A DNA stretch of 64,000 nucleotides from Cycloclasticus sp. Its GTDB lineage: Bacteria; Pseudomonadota; Gammaproteobacteria; Methylococcales; Cycloclasticaceae. The notes beneath the pieces are model-generated. The model was not told the origin of the DNA. It ran no database searches and was given only the letters and a program-made list of their open reading frames with translations. The position numbers and the translations under genes were made by a program. The stretch covers positions 219,190 to 283,189 of the forward strand of contig PADC01000011.1 in NCBI GenBank assembly GCA_002700385.1. The letters run 5' to 3'. Below are positions 10,266-19,626 of this stretch, one piece after another. Numbering within the stretch: position 1 is the stretch's first letter; each line of letters opens with the position of its first letter.

Positions 10266-11581
10266 ATGAATAAAAAAGACAACCGCCCTTTATCCGCCCG
10301 AGAAACGGCTGTCACTGTTATTTGCTCCGTGCTTCAACACGGCAAATCATTGACGGAAGCTCTTGAACTAAGTGAAAACCTAGAAGCAAGGGAACGCGCG
10401 TTCAGTCGCGAGTTATGCTACGGAACCTTGCGCTGGTACGAACGGCTGGAGGCTATTCTTAAGCGCTTACTTAAAAAACCTTTTAAAGCAAAAGACTTAG
10501 ATATTACTGTGCTCGCCTTAGTGGGTCTCTATCAGCTTATCTATCTTAATACCCCCGATCACGCCGCGGTATCTGAAACCGTCAAGCTCTGCCGCAACAG
10601 CAAAAAGAGCTGGGCTAAAGGTGTATTAAACGGGCTTTTAAGAAACTTTTTACGCAATAGAGAATCACTCGAGCAAGCCGTAGACGCACAGATCACCCAA
10701 CGTTTTTCTCACCCTGAGTGGCTGGTCCATCAACTGACTGAAAACTGGGGTGAACGTACGGCAGATATTCTCCATGAAAACAATCAATACCCGCCCATGT
10801 CGATACGGGTTAATCAAAAAAGTGCTCTCGAGAAGCTTACCTTAAACAGTTAGAACAAAACGGTCTCACGGCCTCGAAAAATCCCTTTAATTCGTCAGGC
10901 CTCACCCTTAAACAACCCGTAAACGTTGATCAGTTGCCCGATTTTTGGCAAGGCGCCGCCTCTGTCCAAGACGGGGCTGCGCAACTGGCCGCAGATTTGC
11001 TCGACATTCAGCCAGACCAACGCATTTTAGACGTATGCGCCGCACCCGGCGGAAAAACAGCCCACCTACTGGAAAACTCACCAAGCAGCGCTTCGTTATT
11101 GGCTCTTGATATTGATGAAAAACGCAATCAGCGCGTTATCGAAAATCTGCAACGACTGCAACTTAGCGCAGATGTCATTACAGCTGACGCCTTAGAAACA
11201 AACGCGTGGTTTAGTGGCGACCCTTTCCAGCGTATTTTGTTAGACGCCCCTTGTTCTGCTACCGGCGTTATTCGACGTCATCCCGACATTAAGTTGCTCA
11301 GAAAACCATCTGACATCCCTGCCCTCACTGAACTCCAAAGTAAGCTCCTAGATAAAATGTGGGCCTTGCTCGATAAAAAGGGTGTGCTTTTGTACGCCAC
11401 CTGCTCTATATTATCAGCAGAAAACAGCCAGCAAATTGCTTCTTTTATGGCCAGACACGCTGACGCAAAAGAAATTAAAATAGACGCAGAATGGGGGCTG
11501 CCGTGTGAATACGGCCGACAAATTTTGCCTGGCGATAACAATATGGATGGTTTTTATTACGCATGTATAAAAAAAATCTAA
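10266..11581 (+). pseudogene. rsmB: 16S rRNA m5C967 methyltransferase RsmB, split by a one-base frameshift
   Basis: Methylates C967 of 16S rRNA. The 5' part (10266 on) encodes the NusB-like RNA-binding domain, then hits a TAG at 10851. The rest continues in the frame two bases ahead. Residues read there before any start codon (REAYLKQLEQNG, then LPDFWQGAASVQDG) are clearly RsmB sequence. The frames join cleanly at the six-A run 10816-10821: with a seventh A the protein would read VNQKKCSREAYL, aligning without gap to E. coli RINRTHHSRDSWL. The catalytic half is complete (CAAPGGKTAHLLE, LLDAPCSATGVIRRHPDIK, YATCSI). It is either a sequencing indel or a real, recent inactivation. Confidence 0.88.
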
Positions 11582-11586
11582 CGCCC

Positions 11587-12156
11587 ATGCGCCTTTTTCA
11601 GCCAACCTCCTGCTTTATTCTCATATTGATTTTACTGACCTCTTTTGGAACCAGCCATGCAGAAGAAAAAGCAAGCATTAACATAGAATCCGCTGAGCTC
11701 ATACTTCAAGACAAGACATACTTTTTGAATGCTCAAATACATTATCGCCTAAGTGATGAAGCCATTGATGCCTTACACAATGGCATTAGTCTGACTTTTA
11801 ATGTGGACCTATCCATCACTGAATCCAGAAAATGGCTATGGGAAAAATACCACCATCAGCTCTCATTTCCTTATCAGCTTAAATACCACACCTTAGCCAA
11901 GACCTATCTCATCTCCAACTCGACCAATAAGACACATCATAATTTTTCCAGCCTGTCAGCGGCCTTAAACGCCCTGGGGACACTTAACGACATTCCTGTC
12001 CATGCATTAAAAACCAACCATAACCTTGATATCAGCGCATCGTTAAACGCTTACCTCGATATCGAAGCACTCCCGCTCCCTATGCGACCCCTAGCTTATA
12101 TTACCTCAGGTTGGTACTTACACAGCAATACATTTCAATGGCCTTTAGCTCACTAA
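11587..12156 (+). CDS. DUF4390 domain-containing exported protein
   Basis: The 189-residue protein has a signal peptide (FILILILLTSFGTSHA, cleavage near residue 26) and a beta-rich periplasmic part of the DUF4390 family. Its function is unknown. The family typically sits between rsmB and the NtrY-like kinase, as here. I chose ATG 11587, just after the rsmB stop; an upstream ATG at 11563 inside rsmB gives eight more residues and cannot be excluded. Its 3' end overlaps the kinase start by 19 bp, suggesting coupled translation and a related periplasmic or sensing role. Confidence 0.82.
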   Translation: MRLFQPTSCFILILILLTSFGTSHAEEKASINIESAELILQDKTYFLNAQIHYRLSDEAIDALHNGISLTFNVDLSITESRKWLWEKYHHQLSFPYQLKYHTLAKTYLISNSTNKTHHNFSSLSAALNALGTLNDIPVHALKTNHNLDISASLNAYLDIEALPLPMRPLAYITSGWYLHSNTFQWPLAH

Positions 12157-14285
12157 AAAAGAGAAATTACCTCATCCCAGCCGGTGTTTTTCTCAGCCTG
12201 CTTTTCAGTCTCTATTTGATGACGCATGCGACGGAATCCAGCTCAGAATTCGGTAACTTATTCTCCGCACTGATTATCATCAATCTTGCGGGAACTGTTT
12301 TTTTACTGGGCCTGTTAATTTCAAACATTCACTGGTTATGGCGTCAATTTTCAAGCCAAGCGGTCGGGTCTAGAATCACGGCCCGCATTGTTTTGCTGTT
12401 TTTTGCCATTTCCGTTGTTCCAACAGGCATTGTTTTTTACTTCTCAGGAAAATTATTACATCAAAGTATCGACAGTTGGTTTGATGCAAAAATCGACACC
12501 GCCATGCAAAGCTCGCTCATGCTAAGTCGTCGTTCTTTAGATAACCGAACGCTATCCCTAATGAAAGAAACTCGCCAGCTCGCTGCTGAACTAGAAAACC
12601 AAAGTGACATTTTTTTATCGCTGTCTTTGGCAGGCTTAAGGGCACAAACAGAGGCCAGTGAACTCACCATATTTTCAAAGCAAGGGCAAATCATTGCAAC
12701 AACGAACCTTGACCCGGGTGTGCTGATTCCTAATACGCCTGATAGTTCAAGTCTTTTATTGGCAAGGCAAAATCGGGAATTCATCGGCCTGGAGCCTGGC
12801 CAGGATCAAGGCCTCATTGTTCGAGCAATTGTTGAAATTAAAAACACCAACCCAAAACGCTACTTACAGGCAATTTACACCGTACCCGAAGACATCGGTG
12901 AGCTTGCCAGTTCGGTTGAAGAAGCCTATACCGCCTATCAAGAATTTAACTATTTACGTGATTCTTTAAAATTCAGTTTTACGTTAACTCTCTCTTTAGT
13001 CCTTATTTTCAGTATTTTAGCGGCCAGTTGGGCGGCTTTTGTTTTTGCCAGAGAACTTGTTGCACCGATTCGCCAACTGGTTAAAGGAACGCAAGCCGTG
13101 GCAGAAGGAGATTACGACAATAAAATAAAAACCAATCGACGGGATGAATTGGGGTTTTTAATTAACTCATTCAACGCCATGACGCTACGCGTTTCAAACT
13201 CACGCACTGAAGCCAATAACGCTCAACGTGACGCCGAAAATCAGCAGGCCTATCTGGAAACCATCCTAAGCCACCTTTCCAACGGTGTTTTAGGCTTTGA
13301 CCTCGACCTAAGGCTAAAAGCAACCAATCAAGGCGCCGACCATATTCTCGAGCACCCCTTAACAGCGTGCATTGAATTTTCATTACATGATATTGCCGCA
13401 AAATTTCCAGACCTTGAAGCCTTCACCAGCCTATTATTTGATCGTTTTTCCAGCAATGAAAAGGAATGGCAACACGAATTTTTATTTTCTATTAATCACC
13501 AAAAGAAAACCTTGTTGCTTAAAGGTGCCCCTCAGTACGCTGCTGACAAAACACATTCCGGTTACGTACTAATTTTTGATGATGTCACCCCGATCATTCA
13601 ATCGCAGAGAAATGCTGCCTGGAGCGAAGTCGCCCAACGCTTAGCACATGAAATTAAAAACCCCCTCACGCCCATACAACTATCTGCTGAACGCTTACAA
13701 AGAAAACTCCACACCGAGCTCAATGATGAGGCTAACAGGGTACTAAAAAAATCGACCGAAACGATTGTGCAACAAGTCAGCGCGATGAAAAGCATGGTCG
13801 ATGACTTTTCTAACTTCGCTCGCCCAGCGCAATCTAAGCCTCAAGTAATATCAATAGGCCGCTTGATAGATGACATCACAAGCCTCTACCAAGGTCAGGT
13901 TCACCAGCTTATTGTCACTATTGATGAACATTTACCCAACACCTACGCCGACCCTGTCCGACTACGCCAAGTATTTATTAACCTGATTAAAAATGCGCAA
14001 GAAGCCATTGCTGATGCTGACGGAGGCAGGATTAATATGTCCGCTCGTTATATTAAAGACAGTAATTCGATCGAAATTGGTATTGCTGATAACGGTCCAG
14101 GGATAGATAATTCGAATCTTGAACGCATTTTCGAACCCTACATAACGACCAAAGAAAAAGGCACTGGACTTGGGCTCGCCATTGTTAAAAAAATCATCGA
14201 GGAACACAATGGCACCATTGCTATCAAACCTATCATGCCTCATGGCGCTAATTTCATTATCAGGCTTCCTGTAACTCCCCCTTAA
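12138..14285 (+). CDS. NtrY-type membrane sensor histidine kinase
   Basis: The 715-residue product has three N-terminal membrane segments (residues ~14-31, 44-66, 85-107), a periplasmic sensor of about 170 residues, a fourth segment near 285-310, a HAMP domain near 310-360, a PAS-like region, and a kinase core. The H-box is RLAHEIKNPLTPIQLS, the N-box INLIKNAQEAI, and the G boxes are DNGPGID and GTGLGLAIVKKI. It should phosphorylate the response regulator encoded 25 bp downstream. ATG 12138 is preferred over TTG 12111. The setting beside trkAH suggests, but does not prove, a link to cell-envelope or ion homeostasis rather than nitrogen control. Confidence 0.9.
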   Translation: MAFSSLKKRNYLIPAGVFLSLLFSLYLMTHATESSSEFGNLFSALIIINLAGTVFLLGLLISNIHWLWRQFSSQAVGSRITARIVLLFFAISVVPTGIVFYFSGKLLHQSIDSWFDAKIDTAMQSSLMLSRRSLDNRTLSLMKETRQLAAELENQSDIFLSLSLAGLRAQTEASELTIFSKQGQIIATTNLDPGVLIPNTPDSSSLLLARQNREFIGLEPGQDQGLIVRAIVEIKNTNPKRYLQAIYTVPEDIGELASSVEEAYTAYQEFNYLRDSLKFSFTLTLSLVLIFSILAASWAAFVFARELVAPIRQLVKGTQAVAEGDYDNKIKTNRRDELGFLINSFNAMTLRVSNSRTEANNAQRDAENQQAYLETILSHLSNGVLGFDLDLRLKATNQGADHILEHPLTACIEFSLHDIAAKFPDLEAFTSLLFDRFSSNEKEWQHEFLFSINHQKKTLLLKGAPQYAADKTHSGYVLIFDDVTPIIQSQRNAAWSEVAQRLAHEIKNPLTPIQLSAERLQRKLHTELNDEANRVLKKSTETIVQQVSAMKSMVDDFSNFARPAQSKPQVISIGRLIDDITSLYQGQVHQLIVTIDEHLPNTYADPVRLRQVFINLIKNAQEAIADADGGRINMSARYIKDSNSIEIGIADNGPGIDNSNLERIFEPYITTKEKGTGLGLAIVKKIIEEHNGTIAIKPIMPHGANFIIRLPVTPP

Positions 14286-14310
14286 TTCATTATTTATAAA
14301 AAAATATTTT

Positions 14311-15678
14311 ATGAAAAAACCTCATATTCTTGTTATTGACGACGAGCCAGATATTCGCAATCTTATCGGTGACATCCTCGAAGATGAAGATTACGAAGTA
14401 TCCACTGCCGATAGTGCGGCGGCTGCCCATCAAGCTCGTCATGAATGCCGACATGATTTAATTTTGCTGGATATCTGGATGCCCGATACCGATGGCGTCA
14501 CCTTGTTAAAAGAATGGTCTACCACTGGAGAATTATCCTGCCCCGTTATTATGATGTCAGGCCATGGCACCGTTGAAACAGCCGTAGAAGCCACCCGGCT
14601 TGGTGCTTATGATTTCCTTGAAAAACCGCTATCCATTGCCAAACTATTACTCACAGTCGAGCGAGCCTTGGAAGCTGAAAAGCTTAAACAAGAAAACATC
14701 GACCTTAAGCAATACGCCTCAACTATTCAGGAACCTCTCGGCAGCAGCCAACAAATTCAGCAGTTACTAGAACAAGCTCGTCGCCTTGGCCAGCATGACA
14801 CCCGAGTTCTGCTGACCGGTGAGCCCGGTAGTGGCAAAGAAACATTAGCACGATATATTCATGAACACAGCGCAAGAAAAAACGGCGCCTTCATCGAGCT
14901 TAACACAGGTATCATCACCTCTCACAATGCACTTGAGGAATTTTTTGGTCGTGAAGAAGGCGATTCTATTCATTACGGTTTACTGGAAAAAGCAAACCAC
15001 GGCACTTTATTCATTGATGAAATTGGCGACATGGATAGCGAAGTGCAGCATCGCTTACTCAGTGCACTAGAATCTAAATCATTTCAGCGCATTGGTGGCC
15101 ATGATGATGTAAAAGCAGATGTAAGAGTCATCGCCTCGACGCGCCAGGACCTGGAAGAAGCGATTTTAAATGGGCAATTTCGGCAAGATTTATATTACTT
15201 ACTCAATGTCGCCTGTTTACACTTGCCCCCCCTGCGAGAAAGAAAGGAAGACGTCCCTTTATTACTGGATTTTTATCTACAACATTACATAAAACGAGAA
15301 AATCTACCAAAACGCAAGTTTACCATTGCAGCGCAACAATTTTTAAGTGATTATATGTGGCCAGGAAATATACGTGAACTAAGGAATGTGGTTCAACGCC
15401 TTTTAATACTGGGCATTGGGGACGAGATCGGCCTGACCGAAGTAAAAACAACACTGGGGGAATCCGCCAGATCCGTCATAACATCAAACGACATACCAAT
15501 CTTTTATGACCTTCCTCTCAAAGATGCTCGGGCACAATTTGAAAAAGCCTACTTGGATTACCACTTGGATCAACACAAAGGCAGTGTTACGAAGTTGGCT
15601 GAAACAGCCGGCATGGAAAGAACCCACCTGTATCGCAAACTCCACGCCCTCGGCATTGAGTTTAGAGGTAAACGCTAA
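14311..15678 (+). CDS. NtrX-type response regulator with AAA+ domain lacking GAFTGA
   Basis: The 455 residues form a receiver (DDEPDIRN; phospho-acceptor Asp54 in LLDIWMPDTDG; K105), an AAA+ domain with Walker A GEPGSGKE near 170 and Walker B TLFIDEIGDM near 232, an arginine-finger region (LPPLRERKEDVPLLL), and a C-terminal Fis-like HTH (GSVTKLAETAGMERTHLYRKL). The stretch between the strand corresponding to ESELFG and the Walker B reads FFGREEGDSIHYGLLEKAN: the GAFTGA loop that contacts sigma-54 is deleted. It is therefore unlikely to activate sigma-54 in the usual way and may be a sigma-70 regulator or repressor. It forms an operon with the kinase. Confidence 0.9.
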   Translation: MKKPHILVIDDEPDIRNLIGDILEDEDYEVSTADSAAAAHQARHECRHDLILLDIWMPDTDGVTLLKEWSTTGELSCPVIMMSGHGTVETAVEATRLGAYDFLEKPLSIAKLLLTVERALEAEKLKQENIDLKQYASTIQEPLGSSQQIQQLLEQARRLGQHDTRVLLTGEPGSGKETLARYIHEHSARKNGAFIELNTGIITSHNALEEFFGREEGDSIHYGLLEKANHGTLFIDEIGDMDSEVQHRLLSALESKSFQRIGGHDDVKADVRVIASTRQDLEEAILNGQFRQDLYYLLNVACLHLPPLRERKEDVPLLLDFYLQHYIKRENLPKRKFTIAAQQFLSDYMWPGNIRELRNVVQRLLILGIGDEIGLTEVKTTLGESARSVITSNDIPIFYDLPLKDARAQFEKAYLDYHLDQHKGSVTKLAETAGMERTHLYRKLHALGIEFRGKR

Positions 15679-15699
15679 CCCGAGACATCACCTGATTTC

Positions 15700-17091
15700 A
15701 TGAGAATTATTATTCTGGGTGCTGGCCGAGTAGGCTTCACCGTTGCCAACAACTTATCTAACGAAAATATTGACATCACGCTGATCGATAAAAGCCAACA
15801 GGTTATTGATACCGTTTGCGAGCGATTAGATATTTCAGCTATCTGCGGCAATGTCTCCCACCCTGATGTATTAGAAAGTGCAGGCATGAAGCACGCTGAT
15901 ATTGTCATTGCCGCTACAGATAGCGACGAAACAAATATGATGGCCTGTCAAGTGGCACACCACTTATTCAACGTACCCAAAAAAATTGCACGAGTTCGCG
16001 CAAAAATTTTTTTAGATGTTCAAGAAAAACTTTTTAACAACAACGCCATCCCGATCGATGCGATTATAAATCCTGAAAATGAGATCGTTCAATTTATAAA
16101 AAACCTCATTCTACATCCAGGTTCGCAACAAGTCTTATCCTTTGCCAACGGTGCCCTTAGCCTAGTTGAAACAAGGTGCAACCGAGACTGCGCACTTATT
16201 GGGAAGTCCTTAAACAACCTCAGCAACCAATTACAAAGCATTTACGCAAGAATAGCGCTCATATACAGACAAGAAAAAATCATTATCCCTCATCATCAAA
16301 CTGTTATCGAAGAAAACGATCGTGTCTTTTTCATTGCTGACTCAAAAGATATCCAGCGGGTGCTCAGTGTTTTATTTAATCAAGATAAAGCATATAAACG
16401 ACTCATTATTGCCGGCGGAGGGCGAATAGGGCTGGGTTTAGCAAAAGAGTTGGAAAGCACCCTGCAAGTCAAAATTATTACAAAAAGCAATGAAAAAGCT
16501 TTCGAACTATCCGAACAGCTCGATCATAGTATCGTGCTTGCAGGCGATGCGACTGACGAAGCCTTTCTGCTTGATGAAAACATTGATAAAACCGATGTGT
16601 TTTGCACCTTAACAAGCGATGATGAAACCAATATTCTCTGTTCTATGTTAGCTAAAAGCCTCGGCGCTAAAGTGGTCATGAGCCTTGTCGATAGAAATGC
16701 TTATATGAGCATGGTTGATAATGGTTCTCTTGATAACGTTATCTATCCTCAGCACACGACGATCGGCAAAATACTGTCCCAAGTCAGACAAGGCGGCATT
16801 TCAAGCGTCCATTCTTTATTACGCGGTAAAGCCGAAGCCTTTGAAGCCGTTGTCAAAAGCAATGGCAAAAAAAATGACCTGGATGGCAAGGCTATAGGTG
16901 ATATTAAACTACCTTCTGGCAGCCTTATTATTGGCATAGTAAGGGATGGAGTATCTCTTCCTGCGAAAAAAGATGTCGTTATCAAAAACGGCGATCACCT
17001 CATTATCTTCATTGCTGACAAATCATTGATTCATCAGGTTGAAGCGCTTTTTCAACCGACTAAATCGCTCCTTGGCAGACTCATCCGCTAG
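15700..17091 (+). CDS. trkA: Trk potassium uptake system NAD-binding subunit TrkA
   Basis: A cytoplasmic regulatory ring for the TrkH/TrkG channel. The 463 residues contain two RCK_N-RCK_C repeats. Rossmann motifs are ILGAGRVGFTVANNL at residues 4-18 and IIAGGGRIGLGLAKEL near 237; TrkA_C parts follow at ~145-225 and ~375-455. Length matches E. coli (458). It lies 2 bp before trkH, forming a complete Trk pair. Confidence 0.96.
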   Translation: MRIIILGAGRVGFTVANNLSNENIDITLIDKSQQVIDTVCERLDISAICGNVSHPDVLESAGMKHADIVIAATDSDETNMMACQVAHHLFNVPKKIARVRAKIFLDVQEKLFNNNAIPIDAIINPENEIVQFIKNLILHPGSQQVLSFANGALSLVETRCNRDCALIGKSLNNLSNQLQSIYARIALIYRQEKIIIPHHQTVIEENDRVFFIADSKDIQRVLSVLFNQDKAYKRLIIAGGGRIGLGLAKELESTLQVKIITKSNEKAFELSEQLDHSIVLAGDATDEAFLLDENIDKTDVFCTLTSDDETNILCSMLAKSLGAKVVMSLVDRNAYMSMVDNGSLDNVIYPQHTTIGKILSQVRQGGISSVHSLLRGKAEAFEAVVKSNGKKNDLDGKAIGDIKLPSGSLIIGIVRDGVSLPAKKDVVIKNGDHLIIFIADKSLIHQVEALFQPTKSLLGRLIR

Positions 17092-17093
17092 GC

Positions 17094-18533
17094 ATGCACT
17101 ATAACGTTATCAGACGAATAACTGGCCTCTTATTGGGCTTATTCAGTATCACCATGTTGCCGCCGATCGTGGTTTCTTTTATTTATAATGAAGAAAACCA
17201 CCAACCCTTTATTATCGGCTTTCTGACAATTTTTTTAGCCGGGTTTCTTTTATGGCTCAGTGCTAAGAATGCAAAAGAAGAACTCAGAACACGTGACGGG
17301 TTTATCATTGCCGCCATGTTTTGGCTCAGCCTTGGTCTCTCAGGTGCTATTCCCCTTTATATTTCAAATGTGCCTTCGCTATCTTTAACCGATGCCGTTT
17401 TTGAATCTATTTCGGGCTTAACAACAACAGGCGCAACGGTTATTACGGGGCTGGATACTTTACCAAAATCCATCCTGTTTTACCGTCAACAACTTCAGTG
17501 GCTTGGCGGTATGGGGATTGTCGTATTAGCCGTTGCTATTTTACCCATGCTAGGCATCGGGGGTATGCAGTTATATAAGACTGAAACCCCTGGTCCTGTT
17601 AAAGATGCAAAGCTGACGCCGCGCATCACCGAAACGGCTAAAGCGCTTTGGGAAATCTACCTGGGCTTAACTGTTGCGTGCACACTCGCGTACTGGTTAG
17701 GTGGCATGACGTTTTTTGATGCCATAACACATAGTTTTAGCACCGTGTCCATTGGTGGTTTTTCAACGCATGATGCAAGTTTTGCCTTTTTTAACAACCC
17801 GACGCTCAACTATATTTGTATTTTTTTTATGCTCGTTGCGGGCATTAATTTTGCCCTACACTTTAAAGCAGCCAAGTCGCTTAATGTCAAAGTCTATGCT
17901 CATAATGATGAGCTCAAAAGTTACCTTTTTATCCTCATCGCCCACACACTGATCATCTGTGGCGCCCTGTATTTATTAGGGTATTCGAACATTTTTGAAC
18001 AAACGCTTTTTCAAGTCGTCTCTTTTGCTACAACCTCCGGCTTCACCTCGACCCAACACGCAGACTTACCTCTATTTATTCCAGCGTTACTGATTTTTAT
18101 GAGTTTTTATGGTGGATGCGGTGGCTCAACAGCCGGCGGCATTAAGGTGGTTCGTATTTTGATTATGCTAAAACAATTAGGCAAAGAAATAACGCACCTA
18201 ATACACCCTCACGCCGACATGCCCATCAAACTTGATCATCACGTGGTGTCCAGGCCTGTTATTAATGCTGTTTGGAGCTTTTTTTCTGCTTACATTTTAT
18301 CATTTGGCATTCTGATGATTCTAATGATGATGACCGGGTTGGATCAAATTACTGCCTTTTCAGCCGTGGCCGCGACGCTTAACAACCTGGGCCCTGGATT
18401 AGGCGACATCAGCAGCAGCTATGCAAGCCTACCCGATATCAGTAAATGGATAGCCTGCTTTTCTATGCTACTGGGTCGATTAGAAATTTTTACTTTGCTG
18501 GTTCTGTTCAGCCCTGTTTTTTGGCGAGATTAA
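17094..18533 (+). CDS. trkH: Trk potassium uptake system channel subunit TrkH
   Basis: An integral inner-membrane K+ channel/transporter of 479 residues, close to E. coli TrkH (483). The four selectivity-filter hairpins are recognisable: SGLTTTGATV near 107, FSTVSIGGFSTHD near 215, FATTSGFTS near 314 and LNNLGPGLG near 430. About ten membrane segments are visible. It is translated directly after trkA, and its TAA overlaps the next gene's ATG by one base. Confidence 0.96.
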   Translation: MHYNVIRRITGLLLGLFSITMLPPIVVSFIYNEENHQPFIIGFLTIFLAGFLLWLSAKNAKEELRTRDGFIIAAMFWLSLGLSGAIPLYISNVPSLSLTDAVFESISGLTTTGATVITGLDTLPKSILFYRQQLQWLGGMGIVVLAVAILPMLGIGGMQLYKTETPGPVKDAKLTPRITETAKALWEIYLGLTVACTLAYWLGGMTFFDAITHSFSTVSIGGFSTHDASFAFFNNPTLNYICIFFMLVAGINFALHFKAAKSLNVKVYAHNDELKSYLFILIAHTLIICGALYLLGYSNIFEQTLFQVVSFATTSGFTSTQHADLPLFIPALLIFMSFYGGCGGSTAGGIKVVRILIMLKQLGKEITHLIHPHADMPIKLDHHVVSRPVINAVWSFFSAYILSFGILMILMMMTGLDQITAFSAVAATLNNLGPGLGDISSSYASLPDISKWIACFSMLLGRLEIFTLLVLFSPVFWRD

Positions 18534-19105
18534 TGCCTGATATAAAAGACAAGTGGGATCGCATTTATCGCCAACGAATAACAGCAGAACCCGAACCAGC
18601 GACCATGCTATTGCGTTACGCCCATTTGCTGCCCAAGCAAGGCAAGGCGCTTGACCTTGCTTGTGGGCTGGGTGGCAATACTTTTTTTTTGAACAAGCAC
18701 CATCTTCAGGTTGACGCCTGGGATATTTCATCCGTTGCCATAGATTATATTAATCAAAACAAACCTGAATCCAGCAACATCAAGGCCTTAGCAGTCGATA
18801 TAAACACCCTTAGTTTCCCAAAAAACCACTACGATGTCATTACCGTATCGCATTTTTTAAATCCGCAGCTAGCTCCAAGTATCATCACCGCACTAAAGCC
18901 TCAAGGGTTACTTTTTTATCAAACATTTACCCTTGAAAAAACCCAATCTATTGGGCCCAACAACCCAGCCTTCTTATTAAAAAAAGGGCAGCTTTTATCG
19001 CTATTTTCATCCCTAACACCCATTATTTATCACGAAGAAGGCCGTTTGGGCGACACCAGCAAAGGCATTAGAAACGAAGCCATTCTTATTGCTCAAAAAC
19101 ACTGA
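18533..19105 (+). CDS. Class I SAM-dependent methyltransferase (TehB-like)
   Basis: The 190-residue product begins at ATG 18533, overlapping the trkH stop as TAATG, so it is translationally coupled. An upstream start at 18446 would overlap trkH by 88 bp and is unlikely. It has the SAM-binding motif I ALDLACGLGGNTFFL near residue 38 and an acidic motif II (VDAWDIS). The substrate is unknown. The family includes small-molecule methyltransferases related to tellurite resistance protein TehB. It ends the def-to-trkH run. Confidence 0.82.
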   Translation: MPDIKDKWDRIYRQRITAEPEPATMLLRYAHLLPKQGKALDLACGLGGNTFFLNKHHLQVDAWDISSVAIDYINQNKPESSNIKALAVDINTLSFPKNHYDVITVSHFLNPQLAPSIITALKPQGLLFYQTFTLEKTQSIGPNNPAFLLKKGQLLSLFSSLTPIIYHEEGRLGDTSKGIRNEAILIAQKH

Positions 19106-19138
19106 TTTTGAAACCCCACCCTCCTGGTAATATCACTG

Positions 19139-19144
19139 TATAAT
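19139..19144 (+). promoter_or_regulatory. TATAAT -10 box upstream of the rhodanese gene
   Basis: A perfect TATAAT lies 30 bp before the ATG at 19175. No good -35 is at 16-18 bp; the nearest TTGAAA (19108-19113) is 25 bp away. Start of a new transcription unit. Confidence 0.4.
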
Positions 19145-19174
19145 GAACGGCTTAGTTCAATTGAAGGTCTGCCA

Positions 19175-19573
19175 ATGTCTATTATAAAAAACATTTCCCC
19201 TGTTCAAGCTTATGAAATACTCCATGGGAACACCCAAGCTGTTTTAATTGATACAAGAACCCAGATTGAATATTCTTTTGTCGGCCACCCGATTGGCGCC
19301 ATTCACGTGCCACTGAAGCGACCGCCAAACTGGGAAAATTTTCCAGATTTTATTGAACAAGTCGAAAAACACATTTCATCCAAGTCAACGCCCGTCATCT
19401 TGATGTGTCGCAGTGGGGCACGCTCCATGGATGCCGCCAAATTGCTGGAAGCGGCGGGCTACCAATCCTTATACAATATGGATGAAGGCTTTGAAGGTGA
19501 CAAAGATGACCATAACCATCGTGGCACCTTAGGCGGTTGGCGCTTTCACAAACTCCCCTGGGAACAAAGCTAG
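19175..19573 (+). CDS. Rhodanese-like sulfurtransferase domain protein
   Basis: A single rhodanese domain of 132 residues with no signal peptide. Family marks are VLIDTRTQIEYSFVGHP near residue 24, the active-site loop ILMCRSGARSMDAAKLLEAAGY with the catalytic Cys near residue 76, and a C-terminal GWRFHKLPWE. It may carry persulfide sulfur; the acceptor is unknown. It has its own TATAAT and precedes typA by 53 bp. Confidence 0.88.
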   Translation: MSIIKNISPVQAYEILHGNTQAVLIDTRTQIEYSFVGHPIGAIHVPLKRPPNWENFPDFIEQVEKHISSKSTPVILMCRSGARSMDAAKLLEAAGYQSLYNMDEGFEGDKDDHNHRGTLGGWRFHKLPWEQS

Positions 19574-19626
19574 CACTCTTTTACATCATTACTTACATCA
19601 ATACCCAATCATAGGAACCTATTTTC

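Noticed and set aside
10815..10823. Programmed -1 frameshifting in rsmB on the A-run.
   Set aside because: The heptamer is not in the tandem-slip phase (zero frame reads AA AAA AG), no strong downstream hairpin is visible and RsmB is not known to use frameshifting. An indel is simpler.
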